Origin: Apiospora phragmitis
Taxonomy: Eukaryota; Ascomycota; Sordariomycetes; Amphisphaeriales; Apiosporaceae
Assembly: GCA_038363925.1 (NCBI GenBank)
Contig: JAQQWL010000015.1
Coordinates: 1,116,001-1,180,000, forward strand
Length of the DNA stretch: 64,000 bases
Direction: 5' to 3'
In this document: positions 38,701 to 52,176 of the stretch, one piece after another
Layout of the letters: each line of letters starts with the position of its first letter
Position numbering within the stretch: the first letter of the stretch is position 1
The notes under the pieces: generated by a model
The model's input: only the letters and a program-made list of their open reading frames with translations
The model's database searches: none
What the model was told of the DNA's origin: nothing
Program-made: the position numbers and the translations under genes

Positions 38701-39332
38701 ACCTAGTGTTTACCGAGGATTATATTAATCCCGTTAGCTTAAAAAATCCGTTAAGCAAATATTCGGAAAATAACGTACGCTGGTAAGCAGCCTAAATTAT
38801 ATTATATAAAGTACTAAATCACGATCTAAAACTCTTCCGTTATTATTAAGGCCTAGAAGGATTTATTCCGTTATTTTATAGTTTTACGGCCGTGAATCCG
38901 AGCCCTCAGAGTTATTCCAGGGATATTATGCTTTTCGGCGGCTTATTTCATTAACGAGCTATTTATAATATTTTAAATCGCGCGTTACAATACTAACTCG
39001 TCAAGTTTACGGCTTATTAAAAAGAGGAAAAGAAAAGGAAAACGATAGTATTATTTAATTAATTATAAATTAAAAGCTAACTGGTTTATATACTAATTTA
39101 TATGTGGTACTATTAAGGGCTATTTAAATTTAGGGGTCGCCGTTATATAAGGTGACCGTAGCACCGTTAGCTGGCTTATTATATAGTATTAAAATAACTC
39201 TTCGATATTTATTTTAATTAGCTTTAACTAGATCGTAAAAGTTATAACGTATATTATATACCGAGTTACTTTTTTAAAAAATAAAAACGCGACACTTCGA
39301 AAAGTAAATAAAATACTTAGCCGGCGCCGCTA

Positions 39333-41192
39333 ACGTATCCCATAAGCGAATGTCCTACACAAGCGAATATCCTACTTTCATAAATTTCCTCATAGCCTCA
39401 ACCTTTTTTTATATTCTTTTACGTCCGAAAATATTACAACTTTAAAAAGAGAGTAATATAATTTTAACGCTTTAAACGCTTTAAAAAAACTTAACTTTAA
39501 ATATATAAAAAGCTATATTAATCTATTACGTTTTATCGAAAACTTTATAACGTAAACGAAATAACTAACCTATACGACATAAAATACCTACGAATTTTTA
39601 AAAGCTTCTAAATTCCGAAGAAAATATAATTATTCGATATATTATTAATTTAAATACGCGATCGTTTTTTTCTCGATTAAATAATATAAAAGATATAACG
39701 AATCGATTATTTAATTTATATAACGTAGGACGCGTTAATATTAATTAAGCCTCTAATTTTATATAATAATAATTAAACCTCTAAACGCGTTTTAACCGAA
39801 AAATCGATTATTAAAGAATCTTTTATAAAGATCTCGACGCGTATTACGCGTAGTTTACTTTTATACGGAATATAATTTATAAATATAGAATTTAAAAAGA
39901 AAATATTTATAACTTTAATAAAACTAGCTTTTTTATAAGCTAAATCTCGTCCGAAATAATTATAACCACCTCCGATCAACGCGGAAAGTTTAAAATAATA
40001 TAGTAAAAGAACCGGGAATAAGTTATAATTATTTAAGGCGTCGGATTACACGGTTACGCTATCCCTCTGTATATTATCTTTACCGGGAAAACGCACCTCT
40101 CTTCCTAATACGAAAACAGCTTATTACCGAAGGACTAAGTGATCGTAATTACTAAAAATAGCTAAATTACGAATAAAAAAGGCGAGGACTAAATTCGATA
40201 TTTTAATTAATATATTAGGTCTCGTACGAAGGATCGTTATCGCCTTTTAATCCTAGACGGCTACGAAAGCTACTACTTAATAGCTTTCGAGCTTTATTAT
40301 AAAAAGAACTCGATTATTATACTCTATATACTTTCTTATTATCGTATAAGCTTTAACCTTTTAATATCGGCTATTTTTATATATTAAAAAAGGCGTACAA
40401 AAAAGAAATTAAATATTTTATACGGGCGTATATTACTTATATCTTAAAGGAGGACTTCCTACCAGCGTTTTTAAAAGCGTTCTAGGCGATTTTCACCGTT
40501 TCGAATATATAAGGAGGCTTTTAAAAAACAGGACTCGTTTCGTATAATCCGGAATATATTATTTCACAATTAGATATAAAACTACGTATTTTAACACCTT
40601 TAGGAACGTCTTCCGGCTTACTTTTTCCTTAAGAATTAAAAACCCTAAATAACCCGATTAAAACTTAATCCTAAACCGAATACTTTCGAAACCGTATTGT
40701 ATAATATTAAAATAGCTTTTCGATATTTATTTTAATTAGTTTTAATTAAATTATAAAAACTATAACGTATATTATATACCGAGTTACTCTTTTAAAAAGT
40801 AAGAACGCGATATTTCGAAAAATAAATAAGATACTTAGCCGGCGCCGCCGTACGAAAAAAAAACGGCTATAAAATAAAAAATTACTTCGTATATAAACTA
40901 AAAAAGACCTATAGTTTTAAAAAGATATTAATAAATAATTATAAAACGAATCGCGTCGGAGAAGTAATCGTACAAGGACGTTTAGGACACTCTTATAACG
41001 CTATAGAATCTACGGAAAGCCCGGGCATAATACGCGTACTTATTAGAATAATATAGAAATATCTAAAGATAAGAATTCCGATTAATTTTAATATTTTAAA
41101 TACGTTATAATAAAATTAATTTATATTTTATTAAAAAGGGTATAAAAGAATAAGATATTCGCTTATATAGGATATTCGCTTGTGAGATACGT
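39333..41192 (+). mobile_element. Pogo/Fot1-like DNA transposon (family A, copy 2)
   Basis: Complete 1860-bp element with ACGTATCCCA inverted ends and TA duplications (39331-39332 and 41193-41194), inserted in copy 1 of its own family. The transposase reads on the plus strand: a decayed YNFDETGF-type block near 39910-39930 (Asp now Asn), LDGYESYYLIAFELYYKKN near 40250-40310, YFYILKK and ITYILKEDFLPAFLKAF near 40375-40500. Many RIP stops. Dead. Confidence 0.9.
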
Positions 41193-41194
41193 TA

Positions 41195-41535
41195 TACGAA
41201 AAAGAAACGGCTATAAAATAGAGGATCACTTTATATATAAGCTAGAGAAGACCTGTAATTTTAAAAGGACGTTAATAAACAGTTATAAGACGAATCGCGT
41301 CGGAGGAGTAATCGTACGAGGACGTTTAAAACACGCTTATAACGTTATAGAATCTACGGAGAGCCCGGGTATAATACGCGTACTTATTAGAATAATATAA
41401 AAGTATCTAAAAATAAGAATTCCGATTAATTTTAATATATTAAATACGTTATAATAAAATTAACTTATATTTTATTAAAAAGGGTATAAAAAATGGGACA
41501 TTCGCTTGTGTAGGATATTCGCTTGTGGGATACGT
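41195..41535 (+). pseudogene. C-terminal remnant of family A copy 1 transposase
   Basis: Continuation of copy 1 after the nested copy 2, nearly identical to 40860-41190 apart from transitions. A 72-codon frame (41182-41400, starting in the inverted end of copy 2) is a remnant and not a gene. It ends in the right inverted terminus of copy 1. Confidence 0.8.
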
Positions 41536-41537
41536 TA

Positions 41538-43574
41538 CTCCTCTTTGTCATCTTTTAGCTCTTCTTTTTTCCCTTCTTAATTTCGGACGAAATCACCGTA
41601 TTCTTTTTAGGTAGGGAGATTTTATTTAACGTTATTATACGCTTAGAAATATTAAATTATTATACGAGTTCGCTTTTTAACTAGCTGGTTTATTAATTAA
41701 TAGCTTTACTTATAATAGATTTAATAGGTTCTTTATTTAAACTACGAGTTCTCGTATAATAGCCTTACTTAAAAAGTGTTAACAAGTTACTAGCTACTTT
41801 CTTATTTTAATAGTTAGCTATTATATAGTAATTTATTATTATAAATTAGTCGGTTTTCTTTTATATAATTATTTATAAACCGTTTATTAATTAAGTATAT
41901 ATTTTTAATTAAATTTCGATATAGTTTTTTCGTTAAATATTATTCCGATAATATTTAGTTTATTATTATATTTAGCGATACGCGAAGGTTTAAAAATAAC
42001 GTTTCGTATATTAGCTTTTAGTTAATAAGGGCCGGTATAAGTTCCGGAATTTCTCGGCAGGCTCGTACGATTAAGGTATAGAGAGCGATCTCTTATTTAA
42101 ATCCCTTTTCGAGGGCTCGTTATATAAGTTAGAGCTTATTTAGCAGGATTTCTAAAACTTCGATAGGTTACTTTTTAATGTTTTTACTTTTTATTTATAT
42201 AAAAGAGGTTATTATTTAATTTATAAAATATTATGCGTAATTTATTATCGTATTAAAATACGAGTCTATTAAATAATATATCTCGTTTTATCTCTTTTCG
42301 AGTCCGATATAATTAAGATAAAATACCTCCGCACGGTCGAAAAAAAATATTTAAAAAGACTGTATAGTATTAGTCTTTTAGTATATCTAGCCGTCGGCAT
42401 GTTCCGATAAATATCTATACTTTATCGCAGAAGATATCGTACGGCTTACCGGTATAGTTCTTTTCCTTCCTCTATACCTTCGAGAAGGTAACGACCTTAT
42501 TTTGATCGATTTTACTATTATAAATAGCTCGGCTTAGTGGGATATCGTACTCCGTAACGTACGCTAGACCAGATAATCGTACGGTTTAGTCTAGCGGTAC
42601 CGGAGTCGGAGAAGGAAAAAGGACGATATTTAACGACGCTCGGGTATTTGAAACTCCGGGATTAAACGTCGGTCTTAGAGTGCCCTATAATATCGCGGAC
42701 GATTGCTCCGTACGAAGACCGGGTATCTATCGCTTAGGCGGCGGTTCTTTAACTATCTATTTTTGAAAAGAGTGTGGAATATCCTCTTTTCGGGTTTCCG
42801 AAGTCGGTTCTGCCGGTCGGTCTTATTAATATATAGGATCAGCCGGTAGTACTAGACTTATAAGCTTAGTTTTAAAGGATCCGTCCGTTAATATATCGAT
42901 TCCGTATTTTTTAAAATAATTAAAGAGCTCTTTTTAAAATATATAATTAATTTAATCGAACTAGTATTCGGTTTATTTATCGAACTTTATAATAAATAAC
43001 TTTTTAAAAAAAATCTTTTTTATTTTTAATATATAATATTTTAAAAAGTATTATACGAGGTACGTTATAAGTAATTCGGGTATTATTTTTTTAAAAATTA
43101 CGTTTAAAGGTTTAAGTTCTTAAAAAACGAAGTTAACGTTCTTTTTTTAAATTATTAACGAGATCCCGGTATTTTGGGATACCTTTTCGTACGTGAATAG
43201 TTCGAGGTTTAAAGTTATCGGTCTATCTAAGTTCGATACGTCTAGGCTCGATCTCGATTCGCCGACCATAATTAATTCTATTTTAATAAGGGTTATTATT
43301 TTATAAATTATATAATAAAATTATTTAAATATATAATTATATATAATTTAACTAGTTTCGCGTATAATTCGAAACTTAGTCTCCTCCTTATAATATATAC
43401 TTAAAAAAAAGGGTTCCTTTTCGTACGGTTAATTCAGTTCGGCTCTTCCTTCGAATTTCTAACGGGCAGAAATTCTCGGGGCTCCTTAATACGGTCGCCC
43501 TTATATTAATAAGGGCGTAAAATCGTCTCTTTATTCTTATTAACTTATAATCGCCACGGGTAACTAATAATTAA
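41538..43574 (-). pseudogene. Decayed 5' internal region (gag side) of second Copia copy
   Basis: RIP-mutated internal DNA between the pogo insertion and the 5' LTR. It is collinear in reverse complement with the first 2 kb after the LTR of the complete copy (45598 onward), which is where gag should lie. No intact frame. Confidence 0.75.
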
Positions 43575-43780
43575 TATTAAATAAGCTTTCGTATATACGG
43601 TAATTCCGGTTTTAATCGAGGTTTAATCGTTCTTATTTTATTATTTATATCTATTTTCTTTATTAGTTACGAAAAGTATCGTATACCCCTCTTTATAAAA
43701 TAAAAAGGGGTTCGTACGCGCAAGTACGCGGCACCCCTTTTAAGGTAATATAGAAAACCTTAGTTCCTACTATTCTAACA
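43575..43780 (-). repeat. LTR of second Copia copy (5' LTR)
   Basis: 206 bp, same family and orientation as 34328-34533. Its right end keeps AACA. It is followed by the AATAT target duplication. Confidence 0.93.
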
Positions 43781-45390
43781 AATATAAATAATATTTATAA
43801 TAATTTCGTAATTAAAATTATATTTATTTTATAACGAGAATTTAAATCTTTATAACGCCGGATCGTACGATTAATATTAAGAGTAAAACTTTTAGATCTC
43901 GTTAAAAATAATAAGGTTAACGTTATTATAGCCGGCGTTTTTTAAAAGTGTATAGAGCTTTTTTATACAAGGCTGTTTAAATTATTAATAGAGGTATTAA
44001 AACTATTTTTTAATAAAATATAACGTTATTTTTATATGGCCGGTATTAAAGAATAAGTATCTTTATTTCTTAATTATAAAAAGTATTTCGCCGTTTATTT
44101 ATATAATAAAATTAAAAATATTATTATAATACGTTTTAAGCCGGTCGGCGTTATATAACGAGAATAGGAAAGGGGTTATAATATTTAAAATATAATATTT
44201 AATTATTTTTAATAAGTTTTATATCTCGATTATTTTAATCGACGAAATAAGTTTTAAACCTCCGAAATTAATTTCGACGCTTCTTAAGGTTTAATTAATT
44301 TATACGTTTAAATTTTTTTATATATAAGCCTTTATTTAAAGTTTTTAAATTATTAAAAATAAGGCGGCGCCGGTATTTTAAAGCTTTTTTTAATGAGTTT
44401 AATTATACGGGCTATTAAGGTTAAGTTAATCGGCTCGTATAATAATTTTTAAATAAATATTTTCGTTAATAAGCCGGTAATAGAACGCGGCGTCCGTTAA
44501 GTAAGTAATGTTTTATTATATATTTTTTAGATCGAAACAGTTATACTTTTTTTTATTATTTTTTAACTCTTTTTTATTTTTTTCTTAATTTTAAATAAAC
44601 GTTTTATATTTATTTTTAAAAAAGGGCCTTATTTAATATTATTATACGCTTAGAAATATTAATTCTTTAATCGGAACTATTTTTTAATTAAGTAGTTTAT
44701 TAATTAATAGCCTTGCTTATAGTAGATTAGGCAGGTTCCTTGTTCGAACTTCCGGTTCTTATATGGTAATCTTAGTCGGAAGGTACCGGCGGGTCGCTAG
44801 ATCCTTTCCTATTTTAATAGTCGGCTGTTATACGGTAATTTATTATTATAAGCTAGTCGGTTTCTTTTCGTACGGTTATTTATAAACCGTTTATTAATTA
44901 AGTACGTATTTATAGCCGGGTTTTAATATAGTTTTTTTATTAAATATCGTTCCGATAGTTTTTAGTCCGCTATTATATTTAGCGATACGCGAAGGTTTGA
45001 GAATAACGCTTCGTATATTAGCTTTTAGTTAATAAAGGCCGGTATAAGTTCCGGAACTCCTCGGCAGGCTTGTACGATTAAGGTATAAAGAGCGATCTTT
45101 TTTTCGAATCCTTTTTTAAAGGCTCGTTATACGAAGTAGAGCTTATTTAATAAGATTTTTAAAACCTTAATAAATTACTTCTCGGCGTTTTTACTTTTTA
45201 TTTATATAAAAAAAATTATTATTTAGTTCGTAAAATATTATACGTAATTTATTATTATATTAAAATATGAGTTTATAAAATAGTATATCTAATCTTATTT
45301 TTTTTCGAGTCCGATATAGTTAAAATAAAATATTTCTATACGGTTAAAAAGAATATTCGAAAAGATTATATAATACTAATCTTTTAATAT
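43781..45390 (-). pseudogene. Middle piece of outer Copia element
   Basis: Belongs to the outer element between its two Copia insertions. Collinear in reverse complement with about 46800-48430 of the complete copy, that is, the gag-to-integrase region. Heavily RIP-mutated, no frame left. Confidence 0.75.
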
Positions 45391-45597
45391 TATTAAAACA
45401 GCTAGAACTGAAGCTGTTTATATTACTCTAAAAGGGGTACTACGTGCTTACGCGTACGAACCCCTTTTTTATTTTATTAAAAGGGGTATACGATACCCCT
45501 CGTAGCTTATATTAAAGATAGATATAAATAATAAAATAAGAACGATTAAACCTCGATTAAAACCGAAATTACCGTATATACGAGAGCTTATTTAATA
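45391..45597 (+). repeat. 5' LTR of full-length Copia element
   Basis: 207 bp, inverted relative to the LTRs of the outer and second copies. TGTTGGAACA has become TATTAAAACA. The AAAGGGG / CCCCTTTT hairpin is kept. Confidence 0.93.
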
Positions 45598-48180
45598 TTA
45601 ATTAATAATTACCCGTAGCGATTATAAATTAATAAAAGTGAAGAGACGGTTCTACGCCCTTACCGACGTAAAGGCGACCGTACTAAGTAGCCTCGAGAAT
45701 TTCCGCCCGTTAGAAATTCGGAGGAAGAGCCGAACTAAATTAACCGTACGAGGAGTAACCCCTTTTTCCGAGTATATATTATAAAAAGGAGACCCGGTTC
45801 CGAATTATATGCGAAATTAATTAAGCTATATATAATTATATATTTAAATAACCTTATCGTATAATTTATAAAATAATAATCTTTACTAAATAGAATTAAT
45901 CGCGGTCGGCGAATTAAGATCGAGCCTGGACGTACTAAACCTAGATAAATTAATAACTTTAGACCCCGAACCACTTACGTATGAAGAAATATTTTAAAAT
46001 ACCGAAATCCCTTTAATAATTTAAAAAAGAAACGTTAACCTCGCTTTTTAAAAACTCGAACCTTTAAACGTATTTTTAAAAAAAATAATACCCGAACTAT
46101 TTATAACGTATTTTATACGATATTTTTTAAAATATTATATATTAAAAATAAAAGGGACCTCCTTTAAAAAGTCGTTTATTATAAAGTTTAACGAATAAAT
46201 CGAACACTAGTTCGACTAAATTAACCGTATATTTTAAAAAGAGCTCTTTAATTACTTTAAAAAATACGGAATCGATATATTAACGAACGGATCCTTTAAA
46301 GCTAAGCTTATAAATTTAGTACTCCGGCCGATCTTATATATTAATAAGACCGACCGGCAGAACCGACTTTAGAAACCTAAAAAGAGGATATTTTATACTC
46401 TTTTTAAAAATATATAATCAAAAAACCGCCGCCTAAATAAGAAACACCCGGTCTCCGTACGGAGTAATCGTTCGCGACACCACAGGGTACTTTAAAACTA
46501 ACGTTTAATCCCGGAGTTTTAAATACTTTAAGCCCGACGTCTAACATTAGATTCTTAAGTATTTAAACGTCGTAAGATATTATCCTTTTTCTTTTTCCGA
46601 TTCCGATACCGCCAGACCAGACGGCACGATTATCTAGTCTAGCGTATATTACGGAATACGATATCCCTTTAAGCCGAGCTATTTATAACGGTAAAATCGA
46701 TCAAAATAAGGTCGTCACTTTCTTAAAGGTATAAAGGAAAAAAAAGAACTATACCGGCAAGCCGTATAACATCTTTTACGACAGAGTACGGATATTTATT
46801 AGAATATACCGACGGCTAAATATATTAAAAAACTAATATTATACAGTCTTCCTAAATATTTTTTCCGGCCGTGCGGATGTATTTTATCTTAATTATATCA
46901 GACCTAAAAAGAGATAAAACGAAATATATCATCTAATAATCCCGTATTTTAATATAATAATAAATTATATATAATATTTTACGGATTAAATAATAACTTT
47001 TTTTATATAAATAAAAAGTAAGAACGTTAAAAAATAACTTATCGAAGTTTTAGAAATCTTATTAAATAAGCTCCAGCTTATATAACGAGCCTTCGGAAAG
47101 GGATTCGAAAAAAAGATCGCTCTCCATACCTCCGTCGTAAAAGCTTATCGAGGAGTTCCGGAACTTTTACTAGCTTTTATCTACTAGAAACTAATATATA
47201 AAACGTTATTCTTAAACTTTCGCGTATTATTAAATATAATAGCGGACTAGATATTATTAAAATAATATTTAATGGAGGAATTATATCGAAACCTAGCTAT
47301 AAATATATACTTAATTAATAAACGGTTTATAAATAACCGTACGAAAAAAAACCGACCAGCCTACGGCAATAAATTACCATATAATAGCCGACTACTGGGA
47401 TAAAAAAGGATCTAATAACCCGCCGGCACTTTCTAACCAAGATTACTATACGGGAACCAGAAGTTCGAACGAAGAACCTGCCGAATCTATTATAAATAAA
47501 GCTATTAATCAATAAACCACCTAGCCGAAAAATAATTCCGAATAAAGAACTAATATTTCTAAGCGTATAATAATATTAGATAAGGCCTCCTTTCTTAAAA
47601 TAAGTACGAAACGTTCGTTTAAAATTAAGAAAAAGATAAGGAAGAGTTAAAAAATAATAAAAAGGAGTACGAGTACCTTAATCCGGAAAATATATAATAA
47701 AATATTACTTACTTAACGGACGCCACGTTCTACCACCGGTTTATTAACGAGGATATTTATTCGGAAATTATCGTATAAGCCGATTAATTTAATTTTAATA
47801 GCCCGTATAACTAAACTTATTAAAAAAAGCTTTAAAATACCGGCGCCGCTTTATTTTTAATAATTAGAAAGCTTTAAATAAAAGCTTATATACGAGAAAA
47901 CCTAAATATATAAATTAATTAAACCCCGAGAAACGCCGAAATTAAATTTAAAAGCTTAAAGCTTATTTTATTAATTAAAATAATTAATATACGGAACTTA
48001 TTAAAAATAATAAAGTATTATATCTTAAATATTATAACTTTTTTTTTATTTTCGTTATATAACACCGACCGGTTTAAAACGTATTATAATAATATTTTTA
48101 ATTTTATTATATAAAAGAATAATAAAATACTCTTTATAATTAAAAAATAAAAACACTCGTTCTTTAATACCGGCCGTACG

Positions 48181-48900
48181 GAAACGACGTTATATTTTAC
48201 TAAAAAACAGCTTCGACACCTCTACCGACGTTTTAAACACCCTTATATAGAAAAGCTCTATACTTTCCTAAAAAACGCCGGCTACAATAATGTCGACCTT
48301 GCTATTCTCGACGAGATTTAAAAATTCTGCTCTTAATATTAAACGTACGATCCGGTATTATAAAGATTTAAATTCTCGTTATAAAACGAATACGACTTTA
48401 ATTACGAGATTATTATAAAAGTTATTTATATTAATAAATAAAACGCACTCTACGTAATTAATTCGAATACGTCTTTTTAAACGGCTATATTCTTATATTT
48501 TCTTAATGTACGAAACACTTAAAATACCCTTTATAAATACTAAATATACGTATATTAAGAACCTTTTAATTATATTTTATATAATTTGGGTATATATTTT
48601 TAAAAAGAATTTCGAAATTACGTATAAATAATAAGAATTACTTATAAATAAATACTTATCGAAGCTTATTAAATAATAAATAAAATCGAATAAACGTATA
48701 TTCCGCTATATAAAGCTTTCGATATTTTATAAAAAAATCTCGGTTATTATATAAATACCGAAATAATACTTTAAATAATAATTAAAGCTTTAAACGATAC
48801 GGCTAGCCTTGATAGCTTAGTTTTTACCCTGCTCGTATTCGGAATATACCCTCGTATCGACGGGAACTTACTACCGTTACCGGAAATCTAAACACGAGGA
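48181..48900 (+). pseudogene. Copia integrase remnant
   Basis: Translation through stops gives a pre-integrase zinc-finger-like segment (FTKKQLRHLYRRFKHPYIEKL), then FNYEIIIKVIYI and further integrase-core-like blocks up to about 48900. Catalytic residues cannot all be read because of RIP. Confidence 0.75.
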
Positions 48901-49469
48901 GAAGCCGTATAAAAAGGAATAAAAATACTTCGGAAAATACGTATAAATATCGATATCTACCGAGTTTTAAATACTCGGAATAAACTAGCTATCTATAATA
49001 TGTTAATACTCCCGCTTCGAAATAAAGTCCTAATTTAGTAAAAAAAAAGAAGGATAAACCGGACTATATAAAATAATAGCTATCGAAAACCGTACAATTT
49101 AGGTAAATACCTTAAACGGCTTAAAAACCTTTCGAATAACCTAAATCAAGCCGTATTATTAAAAAGAAGCCGAAGAACCGCGTAACGAGCCGGATATATA
49201 ACCAGATCCGGAATAGCCGGCAAATACTCCAAATACTGAACCGATAGCCGAGGAAATTACGGTAACTCCCGTACGACGCGGCCGAGAACGACTTAAAAAA
49301 TATCTACTCCGGAATATTCGAGCCGCTATATTCCTTATTTAAAAAGAATAAAAGAATTACGACTTAGTAATTAAGCTCTAATAAAACGGGGTTATTATTT
49401 CGTTTAAATACTTATTTTAAAAGTCTAACGTAGAAGAGATTAATAATCTCGCTGTATAAAAGGTTTTCG

Positions 49470-50040
49470 AATTTATTCGATTCGACCCGAATAAGTATAC
49501 CGGCCGGAAAATTTTTAAAACACGGCTCGTATAAGAGATTAAGGGTAAAAATACGAAGCTATACGAGAAGTTTAAGCTCGTAATATAGGGCTATAGAGAT
49601 ATAGAAAAGGAGGCTATTTTAACTTAATTATTAATAATCTAGCGGATAAGCTAAAGACTTTTTTTAAGCTTCGAATCGATCTTAATCCGAAACTTTAATA
49701 TATAAGGCGAGTTACGCGATATTATACAGGCGTATACTTAATTATATAATAAATTAAATTAATTAATTTACGTATATTTATTAATAAAGTTAAAAACTTA
49801 ATACCTCGAAAGAACGCTACTTTAAATCGTATTACCCCTATATAAATTTATAAAGTTAGGATTTTATTAATTTAAAACGTATTATAATTATTACGTATAG
49901 AATTTAGAAATAACCGTATTAATATACGGCGCTTATTTATTATTTATTATAAAAAAACCGAATACCTTCGGTATTATAGTAATATAAACTAACTATACGT
50001 TCAGCTTCGTTATAGCCCCCTTTTTTTAAAAAAGAGGAAA
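49470..50040 (+). pseudogene. Copia reverse transcriptase remnant
   Basis: Diagnostic blocks survive: REIKGKN followed by YEKFKLVI, GYRDIEKEAILT, RISQRLFLSF, GELRDI, then PLYKFIKLGFY and KKPNTFGIIVI. These match the order of motifs in Ty1/Copia reverse transcriptases of fungi. Numerous in-frame stops. Confidence 0.85.
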
Positions 50041-50409
50041 AAAAGCTAGTAAAGGAATAATTCCGTATAAAGCTAAAGAGTATCTTAATTAAAAACACGC
50101 CGATCGAGTTTAATAGAGGTAAGATTCGATTAAAATCGTACGATATCCTTTTCGAGCAAAAAGGACAGGCTAACTAATTAAAGTTTATCGACTTAAAAGC
50201 TATCGATAAAGGTTAGCAGTACGTCTCTTAACGTACGAGAGGGGCATATCTCGCATCTATCTATTAACTAGAGGTAGCGTACAACTTATTTACCGCCGCT
50301 TAAATATAAACCTTAAAGGATAAAGATATCGAAAACCTAAATATACGGATTAACTAATAAATCTAGAATTAAATACGCGGTTTAAAATATATCCCGCTTA
50401 ACTTTTACC

Positions 50410-50970
50410 ATATAAAGATATATATTTTTATCGACGGCTTATTCGTAAATAACGAGGACTTAACCTCTTAATTCGGATACCTAATCTTATTAAGTTAAAA
50501 GATTTATCGTATAAAAAATAAATTCTAAATTTAAGGTAATATTATTTATTAAAGCTCGATTAAATATAAAAGAGTTATTAAAAGTATACTAATTAACGAA
50601 CTATATAATATAACTTCCGATATAAATAGCGGTATTATATTAAGTATTACGTTTAAAAAAATTATACGAATATTAAAATTTTAAGATATTCCGATAACCC
50701 TTTATATAAACTCGAGATTATTCTATAACTACCTAGTTAAACTAGGTACGATAAATAAGAAAAAGCTTATAATTAATATTATATCCCTCCGGGAATTATA
50801 TAAAAAAAGGGAAATATTAAAGGTCTGCTATATTAATAGTAGAGATAATCCGGTAAATACCTTTACTAAGGTATCCTTGAACAAGGCCCTTAAGCAGCTA
50901 GTCTTAACGAACAGCCTTACCGTACGTATAAAAGCGTATATTAAAAAGCTAAACTCGCACGGCAAGTAAT
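50410..50970 (+). pseudogene. Copia RNase H remnant
   Basis: Blocks YIFIDGLFVNNEDL, FGYLILL, INELYNI, YINSRDNPVNTFTK and NKALKQLVLTN follow the Copia RNase H pattern (DG...F, S.LYDCLVKLGT-like, RDNPAD..TK). Stops throughout. Confidence 0.85.
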
Positions 50971-52176
50971 TAAAAAAAAGAAATATAAAAAAAAAGAGAG
51001 ATTTCTTTTATTAATCCTTTTTTATATAATTACTACCGATATATTTTATTTATTAAATATCGTATAAAGGTTAAAAAAAACCGTAATATATTATAATTTA
51101 AATAGGTAATACGACGAAAATAACCGTATAAGAACGCTATTTATATATATACGAGAACTATTTATTTTATTTATTTTATTTTATTTATTACTAACCTATT
51201 ATTATATAATTATTACTTTAACTCTACTACTACTATTTCTATTCTCGTTACTATTAAGATTAAGGTTTATAAATCGTAAACTATAGTACGAATACCGGTT
51301 ATTATATAAAGCTTAAACGTATAAAGTATAAGCGCCGTCCTAATATCCGTCGAAATGAACATATTCACGGAATAAAATATAGGACTAAATATACCGATTA
51401 TTATAAACGCTATTAATATTACTACGCGACTAAACGAAAACCGTATAGAAATAACCTTCGTAATAAATAATACGAGCGAACAGGCGGCGAATATCGTCGT
51501 TTACCGGTACGCGTATCTCGATATTACAGCTCGGCAAGTTATAAACGCGAACTTCCTTATCTTATTATATAAAATTAATAAATATTAAAAACTAAAAAAA
51601 AAAAATATTATATATTAATATAAAGTATAAGTATAACTTATTAATTTTAAATTAAAAAAATCGGTAACGTTATTTAACGTTAATTATAATCGATTATACT
51701 AGTAATAATAACGCCGAAAGAATTAACGACTTATTAATTAAATATCGTATAAATATATATATATATACTTATAAATATATATATAAATATATAATTTATT
51801 TTCGTATAATGTTTTAAAATATATATATATATATATATAAAAAAAGAATTTATACTATACGAATTATTTATATATAAAAGAATATTTACTTATAAAACTA
51901 CTTTTATTAATCCTTTACGAGGTATAACGTATTAAGATATACGACGGTTCCCCCACTATTATTACTACTTTTAAACAAACGACTAGAATAACTAGTCGAG
52001 TAAACCTGCCACTTGACTATAATAACGTTAAGAAGGTACAGTATTACTTATACGGTTCAGGTAGGTACCTAATACCGGATTAGAATAACCCAACCGTACG
52101 AGAACCTCGTAAAGGGAAGATTCGTATTTAAAAGGGGGAACAGGTTAATTCTATTACTAAAATAAAAAACTACTAA

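Larger units (their letters stand above)
36589..39176 (-). mobile_element. Pogo/Fot1-like DNA transposon (family B), carrying a solo LTR
   Basis: Inverted ends AGCYAGYTAACGGTGCTACG at both sides, flanked by TA (36587-36588 and 39177-39178). The uninterrupted target can be seen in copy 2 of family A near 40687. Without the solo LTR (37669-38333) it is about 1.9 kb, the normal size of such elements. The transposase is on the minus strand: FNVDEIG near 38540, GRALPPLIIFKG near 38410, then after the LTR GWTNKELALVWL and LIILDSYASH near 37510. Several RIP stops, but catalytic Asp residues one and two are still coded. Confidence 0.9.
35222..41535 (+). mobile_element. Pogo/Fot1-like DNA transposon (family A, copy 1), interrupted
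   Basis: Inverted ends ACGTATCCYACAAGCGAAT at 35222 and, in reverse complement, at 41535, flanked by TA duplications (35220-35221 and 41536-41537). It contains two nested elements, 36589-39176 and 39333-41192. A pogo-type DDE transposase can be read through RIP stops on the plus strand from about 35320 to 36580, then in the last part from 41195. The first catalytic Asp is now Asn (YNFNETGFF near 35811-35830), and the second too (near 36148), both explained by one G-to-A change. Dead copy. Confidence 0.9.
34328..43780 (-). mobile_element. Second Copia copy, internally deleted, interrupted by pogo nest
   Basis: LTRs of 206 bp at 34328-34533 and 43575-43780 in the same orientation, flanked by the duplication AATAT (34323-34327 and 43781-43785). 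It lies inside the integrase region of the outer Copia element. After removing the pogo-like insertion 35222-41535 only about 3.1 kb remains, against 7.0 kb for the complete copy, so most of pol is missing. Strongly RIP-mutated. Confidence 0.88.

Noticed and set aside
45735..45974. 79-codon minus-strand frame in the Copia element
   Set aside because: Antisense to the element and in RIP-decayed DNA; a chance frame.
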